64,000 nt of DNA from Bradyrhizobium sp. ORS 278 (GTDB taxonomy: Bacteria > Pseudomonadota > Alphaproteobacteria > Rhizobiales > Xanthobacteraceae), in the NCBI RefSeq assembly GCF_000026145.1, contig NC_009445.1:3658001-3722000 (forward strand), in the 5' to 3' direction. Numbering within the stretch: the stretch's first letter is position 1; every line of letters begins with the position of its first letter. Positions 45,457 through 54,085 of the stretch are shown piece after piece. The position numbers and the translations under genes are program-made. The notes beneath the pieces were generated by a model. It saw nothing but the letters and a program-made list of their open reading frames with translations, ran no database searches and was not told the DNA's origin.

Positions 45457-46591
45457 ATGCGCGCCGAGATCGAAAAAATCGTAGAAGAGATAAAGCAGTC
45501 GGTCGGGCTGCTGAGGAGGCATCTTTGACGTCGAGACATCGACGGCAAGGCTGGCCGAGCTGAACAAGCTCGCTGAAGATCCCAATCTCTGGAACGACCC
45601 CCAGAAGGCGCAACGGCTGATGCAGGAGCGGACCTCGCTGGAGGATTCGCTGACCGGCATTGGCAAGGTCGAGCGTGAGCTCAGCGACAACATCGAGATG
45701 ATCGAGCTCGGCGAGGCCGAGAACGACGCCGGTGTGGTCGCGGAGGCCGAGAACGCGCTCAAGGAGCTGAAGAAGGAGGTCGCCCGGCGCGAGCTCGAGG
45801 CTCTGCTGTCCGGCGAGGCCGACAAGTTCGACACCTATCTCGAGGTTCACGCCGGGGCCGGTGGCACCGAGAGCCAGGACTGGGCCTCGATGCTGCTGCG
45901 CATGTACACGCGCTGGGCCGAGACTCACGGCTTCAAGGTCGAGTATCTCGAAGAGTCGCTTGGCGAAGAGGCCGGCATCAAGTCGGCGACCATCCAGATC
46001 TCCGGCCACAATGCCTATGGCTGGCTGAAGACGGAAGCCGGCGTGCATCGCCTGGTGCGAATCTCGCCGTTCGATTCGAACGCACGCCGCCACACCTCGT
46101 TCTCGTCGGTGCAGATCTTCCCGGTCATCGACGACTCGATCAAGATCGACATCAAGGAGTCCGACGTCCGCGTCGATACCATGCGGTCGGGCGGCGCCGG
46201 CGGTCAGCACGTCAACAAGACCGAATCGGCGGTGCGTCTGACGCATATCCCGACCGGTGTCGCGGTGGTCTGCCAGGCCGGCCGCTCGCAGCACAAGAAC
46301 CGTGCCCAGGCCTGGGACATGTTGCGTGCGCGCCTCTACGAGATCGAGCTGAAGAAGCGCGAGGAGAAGGCGGCCGCGGACCAGGCCGCCAAGACCGAGA
46401 TCGGCTGGGGCCACCAGATCCGCTCCTATGTGCTGCAGCCCTATCAGATGGTGAAGGACCTGCGCACGGGCGTGCAGACCTCCGACACTTCGGGCGTGCT
46501 CAACGGCGATCTCGACGAGTTCATGGCGGCCACGCTGGCCCAGCGCGCCTTCGGCACCTCGCCGGGAGCCGTGATCGAGGATGTGGACTAG
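45457..46591 (+). CDS. prfB: Peptide chain release factor 2, with programmed +1 frameshift
   Basis: Release factor 2 recognises UGA and UAA stops. Reading starts at ATG 45457 (GAAGAG upstream) and runs 23 codons to CTT (45523-45525), followed by in-frame TGA at 45526-45528; a +1 slip on CTT-T continues at GAC 45527 to the stop at 46591, giving 377 residues. The classical recoding signals are present: a Shine-Dalgarno-like AGGAGG (45514-45519) three bases before CTT TGA C. Downstream are the SPF stop-codon tripeptide ([12 protein letters not shown]) and the catalytic GGQ ([15 protein letters not shown]). Translation is thus self-regulated by RF2 level. The gene directly follows PBP1A, and an oxidoreductase gene begins 3 bases after its stop. 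Confidence 0.97.
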
Positions 46592-46594
46592 CCG

Positions 46595-47470
46595 GTGGCG
46601 CGCGTCGCGTTCATCGGACTCGGCCGCATGGGCCATGGCATGGCCGGACGCTATCTCGACGCCGGCCATGCGGTCGCGGTCTGGAATCGCAGCAAGGCCA
46701 AGGCCGAGGATCTGCTCGCCCGCGGCGCGCGCTGGTCGACCTCGCCGGCGGACGCGGCGATCGATGCCGACACCGTCGTCACCATGGTCGCCGACGACGA
46801 GGCCTCGCGTGCGGTGTGGCTCGGGCCCGACGGCGCGGCAGCGACGATGCGGGTCGGTACGATCGCGATCGAGTGTTCGACCGTGTCGCGTGATCACGCG
46901 CTGCGGCTCTCGCGCGAGCTGAATGCACGCGGCGTCATCTATCTGGATTGCCCGGTGACGGGGCTTCCGGATGCGGCCGCGAGCGGCAAGCTGACCTTGC
47001 TGGTCGGCGCCGACCCCGCCGATCTCGACCGCGCACGGCCTTATCTGACGCCGATCGGTTCGACCATCCGACATTTCGGGCCGGTGGGTGCGGGCACGGT
47101 CTACAAGCTCATCAACAACCTGCTGGGCGCCATGCAGATCGCTGGGCTCGCCGAAGGGCTGGCGATCGCCGAGCAGGCCGGGCTCGACATGGCCCTCGTG
47201 CTGGAGGCGATCCAGGGCGGCGTCGCGGCAAGTCCGCAGGTTCTTCGGCACGCGCCGCGCATGATCGCGCGCAACTTCGCCGATGCAAGCTTCACCGCCG
47301 CTCTGCGCCAGAAGGATGCGGCTTACGCCTTGCGGCTGGCCGAGGAGCTTCTGGGCGAACGTCCCATCATGGCGCAAGCCGCTGTCGATGCCTATGCGCG
47401 CGCGAAAGCGGCGATGCCCGACGAGGACGAGGGCCGCATGATCGAACTGGTCTCGCGGCCGAAGGCCTGA
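46595..47470 (+). CDS. NAD(P)-dependent beta-hydroxyacid dehydrogenase (3-hydroxyisobutyrate dehydrogenase family)
   Basis: A 291-residue enzyme starting at GTG 46595, three bases after the prfB stop. The NAD(P) loop is FIGLGRMGHGMAGRYL; the substrate motif is DCPVTGLPDAAASGKLTLLV; the catalytic lysine is in GAGTVYKLINNLLGAMQIAG. R in the WNRSKAKAED turn suggests NADP preference. Family members reduce tartronate semialdehyde, 3-hydroxyisobutyrate or succinic semialdehyde. Being tight behind prfB it likely shares the transcript; the pairing has no obvious functional meaning. Convergent with upp. Confidence 0.93.
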   Translation: MARVAFIGLGRMGHGMAGRYLDAGHAVAVWNRSKAKAEDLLARGARWSTSPADAAIDADTVVTMVADDEASRAVWLGPDGAAATMRVGTIAIECSTVSRDHALRLSRELNARGVIYLDCPVTGLPDAAASGKLTLLVGADPADLDRARPYLTPIGSTIRHFGPVGAGTVYKLINNLLGAMQIAGLAEGLAIAEQAGLDMALVLEAIQGGVAASPQVLRHAPRMIARNFADASFTAALRQKDAAYALRLAEELLGERPIMAQAAVDAYARAKAAMPDEDEGRMIELVSRPKA

Positions 47471-47531
47471 GGTCCTATTCTCCGTCTCGACCGTTGCTGC
47501 CATGCGTCCAACTCGGCGTATGCCGGCTGAA

Positions 47532-48167
47532 TCACTTCGTGCCGAACATCCGGTCTCCCGCGTCGCCGAGGCCAGGGACGATATAGGCGTGGTCGTTCAG
47601 CTTCTCGTCGATCGCGGCGGTCCAGATCGGGATGTCCGGATGCTCGGCGCTGAAGCTCGCGATGCCCTCTGGCGCGGCCAGCAGGCAGACGAAGCGGATG
47701 TCGCGGGCGCCGCGTGCCTTGAGAAGTTCGGCTGCGGCACAGGCGGAATTGCCGGTCGCCAGCATCGGGTCCATCAAAATCACGGTGCGATCGGTCAGAT
47801 CCTGGGGCGCCTTGAAATAATACTCCACGGCCTGCAGCGTGTTGGGGTCACGGTACAGGCCGATATGGGCGATGCGCGCCGACGGCATCAGCGCCAGCAT
47901 CCCGTCCAAGAATCCCACTCCGGCGCGCAGGATCGGCGCGAGCGTGAGCTTCTTGCCGGCGATCTTTGGCGCCTTCATCGCCGCGATCGGCGTTTGGATG
48001 TCGACGAGCTCGATCGGCAGGTCGCGCGTGACCTCGTAGGCCAGCAGCATGCCGATCTCGTTGAGCAACTCGCGGAAGCCCTTGGTGGAGCGGTCGCGCT
48101 CGCGCATCAAGGTGAGCTTGTGCTGCACCAGCGGATGATCGACGACGTGGACGTGGTTGTTTGTCAT
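47532..48167 (-). CDS. upp: Uracil phosphoribosyltransferase
   Basis: A 211-residue salvage enzyme that makes UMP from uracil and PRPP. Motifs: [25 protein letters not shown] in two blocks, [16 protein letters not shown], the PRPP-binding [14 protein letters not shown], and the uracil site [16 protein letters not shown] at the C-terminus. Length is typical. Upstream on the same strand (52 bases) is a Kef-type antiporter gene; no pyrimidine permease is adjacent. Confidence 0.97.
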   Translation of the reverse strand: MTNNHVHVVDHPLVQHKLTLMRERDRSTKGFRELLNEIGMLLAYEVTRDLPIELVDIQTPIAAMKAPKIAGKKLTLAPILRAGVGFLDGMLALMPSARIAHIGLYRDPNTLQAVEYYFKAPQDLTDRTVILMDPMLATGNSACAAAELLKARGARDIRFVCLLAAPEGIASFSAEHPDIPIWTAAIDEKLNDHAYIVPGLGDAGDRMFGTK

Positions 48168-48219
48168 GGTGTTGCGGTCTGTCGGGATGTTTCGGGGTGA
48201 TGGATCGGGCAGCTGCGCA

Positions 48220-49950
48220 TCATGGCAGCACCTCGCGACGGTCCGCGAGCAGCGCTTCGGCCTGTCTGCGGCGCTCCGACAACAGGCCGGCGCTGGCGTC
48301 CTGGATCAGATTGAGCAGCACCTGCGCGTCGCTGAGCCTGGGCACCGTCACGTAGTCCGCGCCGGCATCGTAGAGGTCGTTGACGTCGGCGAGCAGATCG
48401 GCGGTGGCGACGATCTTGGCTGACGCGTTGATGCTGCGGACGTGTCGCACCAGCTTTTCGTTGTTGGCGCCCTTGAGCAGTGAATCCGGAATGCTGAGGA
48501 TGATCAGCTCGGCCTGGCCGACCCCGGCATGTACCAGCGTATCGACATTGCTGATGTCCCCGTAGGTCACCTGGAGGCCGCGGTCCGACAAGGTGCGGAA
48601 CACGACCGGATTGAAATCGACCACGCCGATCTGGTCCAGCAGCGCCGGCTGGGTGCGCTCGATTTCGCTGAGCAGGGCGCTCGCCGTGCGAAAGAAACCG
48701 AGCAGCACGATCGGCCGCCCGGCGCCATGACCACCGCCCTCATGGCCGGCCTCGCCCTCCTTGGCGTCATCGAGGTCGTGCAGGCCCACGCGCTTCAGAA
48801 GCGGGATCGTCCGGCGCACGATCGGATCGGAGCGCACGATGACGAAGGTCGAGGCGACCGCCAGCAGCACGAAGGCGAAGGAGGCCGCGCTCGACGTGCC
48901 GGCCTTCAGATGTCCCGCGGCGGCGCCGGTCTGGATCACCACCAGCGAGAACTCGCTGATCTGGGCGAGGTTGAGCGCCGGCAGCAGGCTCGCGCGCAGG
49001 CCCTGCCGCATTATGTAGAGCGGCGTGAAGGCGGTGACGAGCCGGCTCGCCACCGTGAAAAGCGCGATCACCAGCGCCAGACCCACCACCGACATCGTCG
49101 GGATCGGGATGGTCATGCCGAGCGCGACGAAGAACAGCGTGATGAAGAAATCGCGCAAAGTGGTGACCTTGGCGGTGACGTCGAGCGCGTAGGGGAAGGT
49201 CGACAGCGACACGCCGGCGATCAATGATCCCATCTCGCGCGACAGATGCAGCCGCTCGGCGATCTCGCCGATCAGAAAGCACCAGGCGAGCGCGCCGAGC
49301 AGGATCAGCTCCGGGGTGCGGGCGATGCGGTGGAACACCGGCGGCAGCACGTAGCGGCTGAGCAGCAGCGCGATCGCGACCAGCGCGCCGGCGCGCGCGA
49401 ACGACAGCAGGATCACCCCGAAATGCAGATCGTCGAGGCTCGGCTGCACCGCCAGGAACAGGATCGCGAACACGTCCTGCAGCACCAGCACGCCCAGAGT
49501 GATACGGCCGGGCAGGGTGTCGAGCTCGCGTTTCTCGTACAGCACCTTCACGATGATGACCGTCGAGGACAGCGCGCAGGCGACGCAGAGATACAGCGCG
49601 TCGTAGCTCTCCGCGCCCATCCGCATGCCGATCGCGACGAAGAACAGGATGCCCAGCGCCGCGCCGCCGAGCAGTTGGACGCCGCCGGCGATCAGGATCA
49701 CCGGGCCGGCGCGGATGATTTTTTTCAGGTCGATCTCCAGCCCGATCATGAACAGCATGAAGATCAGGCCGAGCTCGGAGATCACCGAGATCGATTCCTG
49801 GGACTTGACCCAGCCGGTGCCAAAGGGGCCAATGGCGAAGCCCGCGACCAGATATGCGAGAATCGAGGGCTGGCGCCATTTGTGTGCCGCCAGTCCAAGC
49901 ACCCACGCAAACAGGATGCAGAGCGTGATGTCGCCGATCAGTTCATGCAT
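48220..49950 (-). CDS. Kef-type cation:proton antiporter with C-terminal TrkA-N domain
   Basis: A 576-residue membrane protein of the CPA2 family. ATG 49950 gives [20 protein letters not shown], the usual start with its first helix. Twelve or so helices cover residues 5-390 ([18 protein letters not shown]; the acidic site in [13 protein letters not shown]), followed by a Rossmann TrkA-N domain (about 415-545) beginning [17 protein letters not shown]. The nucleotide-binding glycine loop is degenerate (LGFFRTAS in place of GxGxxG). Such antiporters release K+ or exchange it for protons. It is divergent to the DUF3124 gene with only 25 bases between the two ATGs. Confidence 0.92.
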   Translation of the reverse strand: MHELIGDITLCILFAWVLGLAAHKWRQPSILAYLVAGFAIGPFGTGWVKSQESISVISELGLIFMLFMIGLEIDLKKIIRAGPVILIAGGVQLLGGAALGILFFVAIGMRMGAESYDALYLCVACALSSTVIIVKVLYEKRELDTLPGRITLGVLVLQDVFAILFLAVQPSLDDLHFGVILLSFARAGALVAIALLLSRYVLPPVFHRIARTPELILLGALAWCFLIGEIAERLHLSREMGSLIAGVSLSTFPYALDVTAKVTTLRDFFITLFFVALGMTIPIPTMSVVGLALVIALFTVASRLVTAFTPLYIMRQGLRASLLPALNLAQISEFSLVVIQTGAAAGHLKAGTSSAASFAFVLLAVASTFVIVRSDPIVRRTIPLLKRVGLHDLDDAKEGEAGHEGGGHGAGRPIVLLGFFRTASALLSEIERTQPALLDQIGVVDFNPVVFRTLSDRGLQVTYGDISNVDTLVHAGVGQAELIILSIPDSLLKGANNEKLVRHVRSINASAKIVATADLLADVNDLYDAGADYVTVPRLSDAQVLLNLIQDASAGLLSERRRQAEALLADRREVLP

Positions 49951-49975
49951 GAAGCAACCCCCGAGGGGGCAACTT

Positions 49976-50524
49976 ATGTCGCGCCGCCGCACATGGAAAC
50001 CCGCAATGTGTCACATCGCCGCTGTGGCCCTGGCGCTGTGCGCCACGGCCGGCGAGATGCGGGCGGCCGACGGCGTGACCGCGACATTCGCGAGCTCGCT
50101 GACCGCGGTTCCGGCGGAGACGCCCACCGTCACGGGCGCGGTCTATGTCCCCGTCTATTCCAGCGTCACGATGGCGCCGGGCCGGGTTCAGGCCGACTTC
50201 TCCGTCACGCTGAGCATCCACAATGCCTCTGAGCGGCAGCCGCTGATCCTCCGGCGCATCAACTATTACGACACGGCCGGCGCGCTGGTCGAAGCCCATC
50301 TGTCCGCGCCAGTCGCGCTGAAGCCGTTCGCGACCATCGAGATCTTCGTGCCGACCAAGGACACCCGCGGCGGCACCGGCGCCAATTTCGTCATCGACTG
50401 GGCGGCGACCGGGGAGATCGCCGAGCCCGTCGTCGAGGCGCTGATGGTCGGCGGCATCGGCGCAGGCCATTACGCCTTCATCTCCCAGGGCCGGCCGATC
50501 CGGCCGAGCGGCGGCCGGCCGTAG
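49976..50524 (+). CDS. DUF3124 domain-containing exported protein
   Basis: A 182-residue protein. GAGGGGG lies six bases before ATG 49976, which fixes the start; the frame is open further upstream only as the shadow of the antiporter gene. A signal peptide follows (CHIAAVALALCATAGEM, cleavage near RAAD). The mature part is the DUF3124 domain with GAVYVPVYSSVTM, VTLSIHNASERQPLILRRI, YYDTAGALVE, and TGANFVIDW, probably a beta sandwich in the periplasm. No function is established. Shares a 25-base intergenic gap with the divergent Kef-type antiporter, so a functional tie is possible. Confidence 0.88.
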   Translation: MSRRRTWKPAMCHIAAVALALCATAGEMRAADGVTATFASSLTAVPAETPTVTGAVYVPVYSSVTMAPGRVQADFSVTLSIHNASERQPLILRRINYYDTAGALVEAHLSAPVALKPFATIEIFVPTKDTRGGTGANFVIDWAATGEIAEPVVEALMVGGIGAGHYAFISQGRPIRPSGGRP

Positions 50525-51283
50525 CGGACGATCGCGACAAGCGACGATGCGCATGCGGCACGTCGTGTCGACACCATTGAGCGCCCCCTCCGCGATCAGA
50601 CGAGCGCATCAGTTCGGGCGGTGATAGCCGCCATGATCGAACGCGCACGCTGTCACTGCCGCAGCGCCAGGGCGCCCGGATTATGGCGGAAATCTCGCAC
50701 CCTCCTCACGAGGGCGCGGGGAATGCCGGGTGAAGGCCTCACCCATGGCCCGCCTGCAGACAAAAAAGCAGGCGGCAGTCACCACAGGTTCAGCCGATCG
50801 ACCCGGCATTCCCCGCGCGGCTGGTTTTAACGGCTTATACGCGATCTCCCCGGGGACCGGCTTTCTTGCCCCCGTCATCCGCGCCGTGCGTCAGCTCCGG
50901 CGACGGACTTGGCCTCAGCGTCGGGAGGTCAGGACCACGCGATTTCACCGTCCGCAGCAGCCATGCCCGTCGTGCACCAGCGCCGCGTCCACCGCATCCC
51001 GCCCCAACGTCCGTGACGACGCGTACGCCCCTCGCAACGAGGCAGGATGCGCGCATCATACATGAATTCTGGAAAATCGAAAGAGAAAATATGGTCCGCC
51101 TCGGTCTCGTCGAGGTGCTGGTCGAGCTCCGGCGTGCGGTGTCGCTCAAGCCCGAGCGGCCCGCGTGGCCTCGGTTGAGCGAGCGATGGCGTTCCGCCCT
51201 GCATGATGCTATGAGCAAAGGGAGATTCCTGCTGACGGAGCCGTCGTCTCCGCGCCTCGCGCTTGCCCAGGGACGGATCACCG
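50525..51283. other. Noncoding region containing the structured repeat
   Basis: 759 bases between the DUF3124 gene and a LysM gene. Beyond the structured element (50714-50818), a stretch to about 51065 has the look of the rest of the same dispersed element (TTAACGGCTTATACGCGATC, then CCCCGGGG). A frame open at 50730-51065 reads MKASPMARLQTKKQAAVTTG and resembles hypothetical proteins often annotated over this repeat; I do not regard it as a real gene. 51066-51283 should carry the promoter of the LysM gene; it contains AT-rich ATTCTGGAAAATCGAAAGAG near 51065. Confidence 0.55.
50714..50818. repeat. Structured dispersed-type repeat: 17-bp outer stem with two inner hairpins
   Basis: The arms GCGCGGGGAATGCCGGG (50714-50730) and CCCGGCATTCCCCGCGC (50802-50818) are perfectly complementary. 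Inside are two further hairpins, GGGTGA-TCACCC (50728-50744, sharing three bases of the outer arm) and CGCCTGC-GCAGGCG (50751-50774, A-rich loop). The fold is a multibranch structure as seen in REP/MITE-like or small-RNA elements. I believe similar sequence recurs in Bradyrhizobium genomes; this is from memory and not checked. Confidence 0.75.
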
Positions 51284-52525
51284 ATGACCATCGGAACCAG
51301 CGGACGATTGATCTGGGGAGGCGGCGCCGTCGCGGCGGTCGTGGTCGCCGGGCTTGTCGTCGCTTTTGCGCAGGGTTTTGGACTCGATCTGTCGATCTTC
51401 AAGCACGGGCGGATGTCCGCGAGCCAGAACGGCGCGACTGGAGCGGGCCCTGCAACGGCCGGTGCCTCGCCGTCGTCCGCTGCGCCGCAAGGCGTCTCGG
51501 CAGAGGAGCAGAACAAGACAGACAAGAGCGCTGCGACGCAGGCCGCATCCGCGCTGGCCAACGCGCAGCAGCAGGCCAGTGGGCTGGCTGCACTGCTGGC
51601 GCCGGTGACGCCGCCGGCGACCCAGAGCGAGGAGCCGTCGTTCGATGTGGTCAGCGTGGAGCCGTCTGGCGACACCGTCGTCGCCGGCCGCGCGGCGCCG
51701 GGGGCCACCGTCGAGCTTTTGCGCAACGGCGAGCCGCATGCCCGGGTTGTGGCCGATCGCGCAGGGCAGTTCTCCATGGTGCCGCCGCCGCTGCCGCCCG
51801 GGACGTTCGAGCTGACCTTGCGGGCCAAGCAGCCGGACGGCCGTGAGCTGTCATCCAAGCAGAGCGTGGCCGTGGTGGTCGAGGCCGGCAAGCGGCCGGC
51901 GACCGTCGCGGTGATCGCGCCGGACCAGGCGACGCGCGTGCTGTCGAAGCCGGCTGCGCCGCTCGCCGTGGCGGTGGAGGCCGTCGATTTCGAGCCGAAC
52001 GGCAATCTGCGTGTCAGTGGCCGCGCCAGGCCGGGCGCGACCGTCCGGATCTATCTGAACGATCGCCTCGTCAGCACGGCAACCGCCGGTACCGATGGCC
52101 GCGTCGCGACCGTCATCAAGGACGCTACCTGGTCCGGCAAGGACCGGCTGCGGCTCGACGAGGTCGACGCCAAGACCGGCGCCGTTCAGGCGCGCGCCGA
52201 GGTGCCGTTGAACGTACCGGAGACGCTCACCACCGCCTCACTGCCGGCTGGCTCCGGCCAGGGACAGGGAAGCGGCGCTCCGGGTGCGCGGACCCAGCTC
52301 GCGGCGGCTTCGCCGGCCGACCTCAAGGACATGGCCACGTCGCCGGCCCGCAACGGCGCCAGGACGATCACCGTGTCGCGCGGCGACAGCCTGTGGCACA
52401 TCAGCCGCCGCCTGCTCGGCGAGGGCACGCGCTACGCCGTCATCTACCAGGCCAACCGCGAACAGATCCGTCGGCCGGACCTGATCTACCCGGGCCAGGT
52501 GTTCGTGCTGCCGGGCAAGCGCTGA
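51284..52525 (+). CDS. LysM domain membrane protein, paralogue A
   Basis: A 413-residue envelope protein starting at ATG 51284. One N-terminal membrane segment (LIWGGGAVAAVVVAGLVVAF, about 10-30), then an Ala/Gln-rich linker, a domain with VVSVEPSGDTVVAGRAAPGA (about 120-205), a second related module with RVSGRARPGATVRIYLNDRL (about 240-300), and a C-terminal LysM domain (ITVSRGDSLWHISRRLLGEG, about 360-413) that should bind peptidoglycan. It is clearly paralogous to the gene at 56713. The two modules (AGRAAPGATV and SGRARPGATV) look like internal repeats of an Ig-like fold. Function not known. Confidence 0.9.
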   Translation: MTIGTSGRLIWGGGAVAAVVVAGLVVAFAQGFGLDLSIFKHGRMSASQNGATGAGPATAGASPSSAAPQGVSAEEQNKTDKSAATQAASALANAQQQASGLAALLAPVTPPATQSEEPSFDVVSVEPSGDTVVAGRAAPGATVELLRNGEPHARVVADRAGQFSMVPPPLPPGTFELTLRAKQPDGRELSSKQSVAVVVEAGKRPATVAVIAPDQATRVLSKPAAPLAVAVEAVDFEPNGNLRVSGRARPGATVRIYLNDRLVSTATAGTDGRVATVIKDATWSGKDRLRLDEVDAKTGAVQARAEVPLNVPETLTTASLPAGSGQGQGSGAPGARTQLAAASPADLKDMATSPARNGARTITVSRGDSLWHISRRLLGEGTRYAVIYQANREQIRRPDLIYPGQVFVLPGKR

Positions 52526-52541
52526 CCGCGATCGAGGCGAT

Positions 52542-53978
52542 CTAGGCGAGCAGCTCGCTCGCCAGCTCGCCCAGCCGCTCCACGCTGCGCTCGATGCGGG
52601 CGTCCCAGTCGTGGCTGCAGCTCAGCCGTAGGCAGTTGCGATAGCCTGAAGTCGCGGTGAACAGGCCGCCGGGCACAAAGCAGATGCGCTCGCCGATGGC
52701 GCGCTGATAGAGCGCGTCGGAATTGAATGGCGCCGGCAGTTCCAGCCACAGCACGAACCCGCCCTTCGGGTCGGTCATCCGCGTCTCTTTCGGGAAGCTG
52801 CGGTCGACGGTGCGGCGCATGCGGTCGATGTTGTCGGCGAAAGCCTTGCGGATGCGCCGCAGATGCGCGTCGTAGCCGCCAGACTTCAAGAAATCCGCCA
52901 TCGCCTTCTGCGGCAGCGCCGCGCCGCTCAGCGACAGCGCGAATTTCGCGGCGAGGATCTCATCGTGGCGGCGGTTGGCCGCGAGCCAGCCGATGCGATA
53001 GCCGGGCGCGATCGTCTTCGAGAACGAGCTGCATAGGATTATGTCGGCCTTCGGGGCGATCGCTGCGAACGGGCGCGGCCGGTCGTCGCCAGAGCTGATG
53101 TCACCGTAGATATCGTCCTCGATCAGCGGCACGCCGTGGCGTGTGAGCACGCGGATGATCGCGGCCTTGCTTGCATCTTCGGTGCGCGTGCCCAGCGGAT
53201 TGTTGAAGCTCGAGGCGAGCAGGCAGGCGGCGACGCGACGCGCGCCGAGCGCCTTGTCGAGCGCGGCGACGTCGATGCCGCGGACTGGATCGGTCGGCAG
53301 CTCCAGCGCGCGCAGGCCGCGGGCTTCGAGCACCTGGAGCAGGCCGAAATAGGTCGGGGATTCGATCGCCACGGCGTCGCCGGGCTTGGCCGTGACGCTC
53401 AGCGCGATGTTGAGCGCCTCGGTGCAGCCGTTGGTGATGAGCACGCCCTCGGGCGGCACGGCGTGGCCGAGGCGCAGGGCGCGCACAGAGATCTGCGCGC
53501 GCAGCTCGGCGTCGCCATGCGGATCGGCATAGATGTTGTAGTGGCGGCCGTGGACGCGGGCGCAGCGGGCGAGGTGCCGGTCGAGCCGCTCGGCGGCGAG
53601 CAGGCCGGCGCTCGGGATCGCGCAGCCGAGCGGCGCATAGGACGGATCTCCGGCATAGGAGAGCACGCTGAACACGGGATTGGAGACGGCCACCGCGTTG
53701 GCGCGCCGCGGCGGTTGCGACGTGGTCGGCAGCGCGCGCTGCCGGTGGGTTCGCTGGGTAATGTAGAAGCCAGATTTCGGCCGCGCCGCCAGCACGCCGC
53801 GATCCTCGAGCAGGCGATAGGCCTGCAGCGCCGTCGTCAGGCTGACGCCATGCTGGGCGGCGAAGGCGCGCACCGACGGCGCGCGCATGCCCGGACGCAG
53901 GACATCGTCGTCGATCAGGGCCGCGAGGCGGTCGGCGAGCGCTTCGTAGAGCGGCGGAGACGGGGTGCGCTGATCCAT
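52542..53978 (-). CDS. MocR family transcriptional regulator (GntR HTH + class I aminotransferase domain)
   Basis: A 478-residue PLP-binding regulator. ATG 53978 (MDQRTPSPPLYEALADRL) is used; a start twelve codons further up is possible. Residues about 8-75 form a GntR winged helix (LRPGMRAPSVRAFAAQHGVSLTTAL), and 110-470 an aminotransferase fold with PSAGLL, NGCTEALNIAL, SSFNNPLGT and the PLP lysine in LCSSFSKTIAPGYRIGWLAA. MocR proteins use the bound PLP to sense vitamin B6 or an amino compound. It is divergent to an aminotransferase gene (54086) and probably regulates it through the hexamers in the 107-base gap. Confidence 0.92.
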   Translation of the reverse strand: MDQRTPSPPLYEALADRLAALIDDDVLRPGMRAPSVRAFAAQHGVSLTTALQAYRLLEDRGVLAARPKSGFYITQRTHRQRALPTTSQPPRRANAVAVSNPVFSVLSYAGDPSYAPLGCAIPSAGLLAAERLDRHLARCARVHGRHYNIYADPHGDAELRAQISVRALRLGHAVPPEGVLITNGCTEALNIALSVTAKPGDAVAIESPTYFGLLQVLEARGLRALELPTDPVRGIDVAALDKALGARRVAACLLASSFNNPLGTRTEDASKAAIIRVLTRHGVPLIEDDIYGDISSGDDRPRPFAAIAPKADIILCSSFSKTIAPGYRIGWLAANRRHDEILAAKFALSLSGAALPQKAMADFLKSGGYDAHLRRIRKAFADNIDRMRRTVDRSFPKETRMTDPKGGFVLWLELPAPFNSDALYQRAIGERICFVPGGLFTATSGYRNCLRLSCSHDWDARIERSVERLGELASELLA

Positions 53979-54034
53979 ACAGATCATCCAATCGCAGATC
54001 TGTACTGGTAGCAATCGCGCATTTCTGTATCTGT
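53977..54034. promoter_or_regulatory. Candidate MocR-binding hexamers (ATCTGT)
   Basis: Three copies of ATCTGT occur in the gap between the divergent genes: reverse orientation at 53979-53984 (ACAGAT), forward at 53998-54003 and 54029-54034. The two forward copies are 31 bases apart (three helical turns), as in known MocR direct-repeat operators. The first copy abuts the regulator start, fitting autoregulation. Confidence 0.5.
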
Positions 54035-54085
54035 CAGCGCCGATCCCCAGAGCGGTAGCTTGAACGTGTCATTTGGAGCTTCGCC

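Noticed and set aside
42395..47503. A 1702-codon open frame antisense to the amidase, PBP1A, prfB and dehydrogenase genes
   Set aside because: It is a GC-rich codon-position shadow of well-recognised genes on the other strand; composition is rich in Arg/Asp/Gly/Leu without any domain.
50730..51065. Open frame of 111 codons beginning MKASPMARLQTKKQ
   Set aside because: It runs through both arms of the structured repeat; such frames are commonly annotated as hypothetical proteins but are likely artefacts of the repeat.
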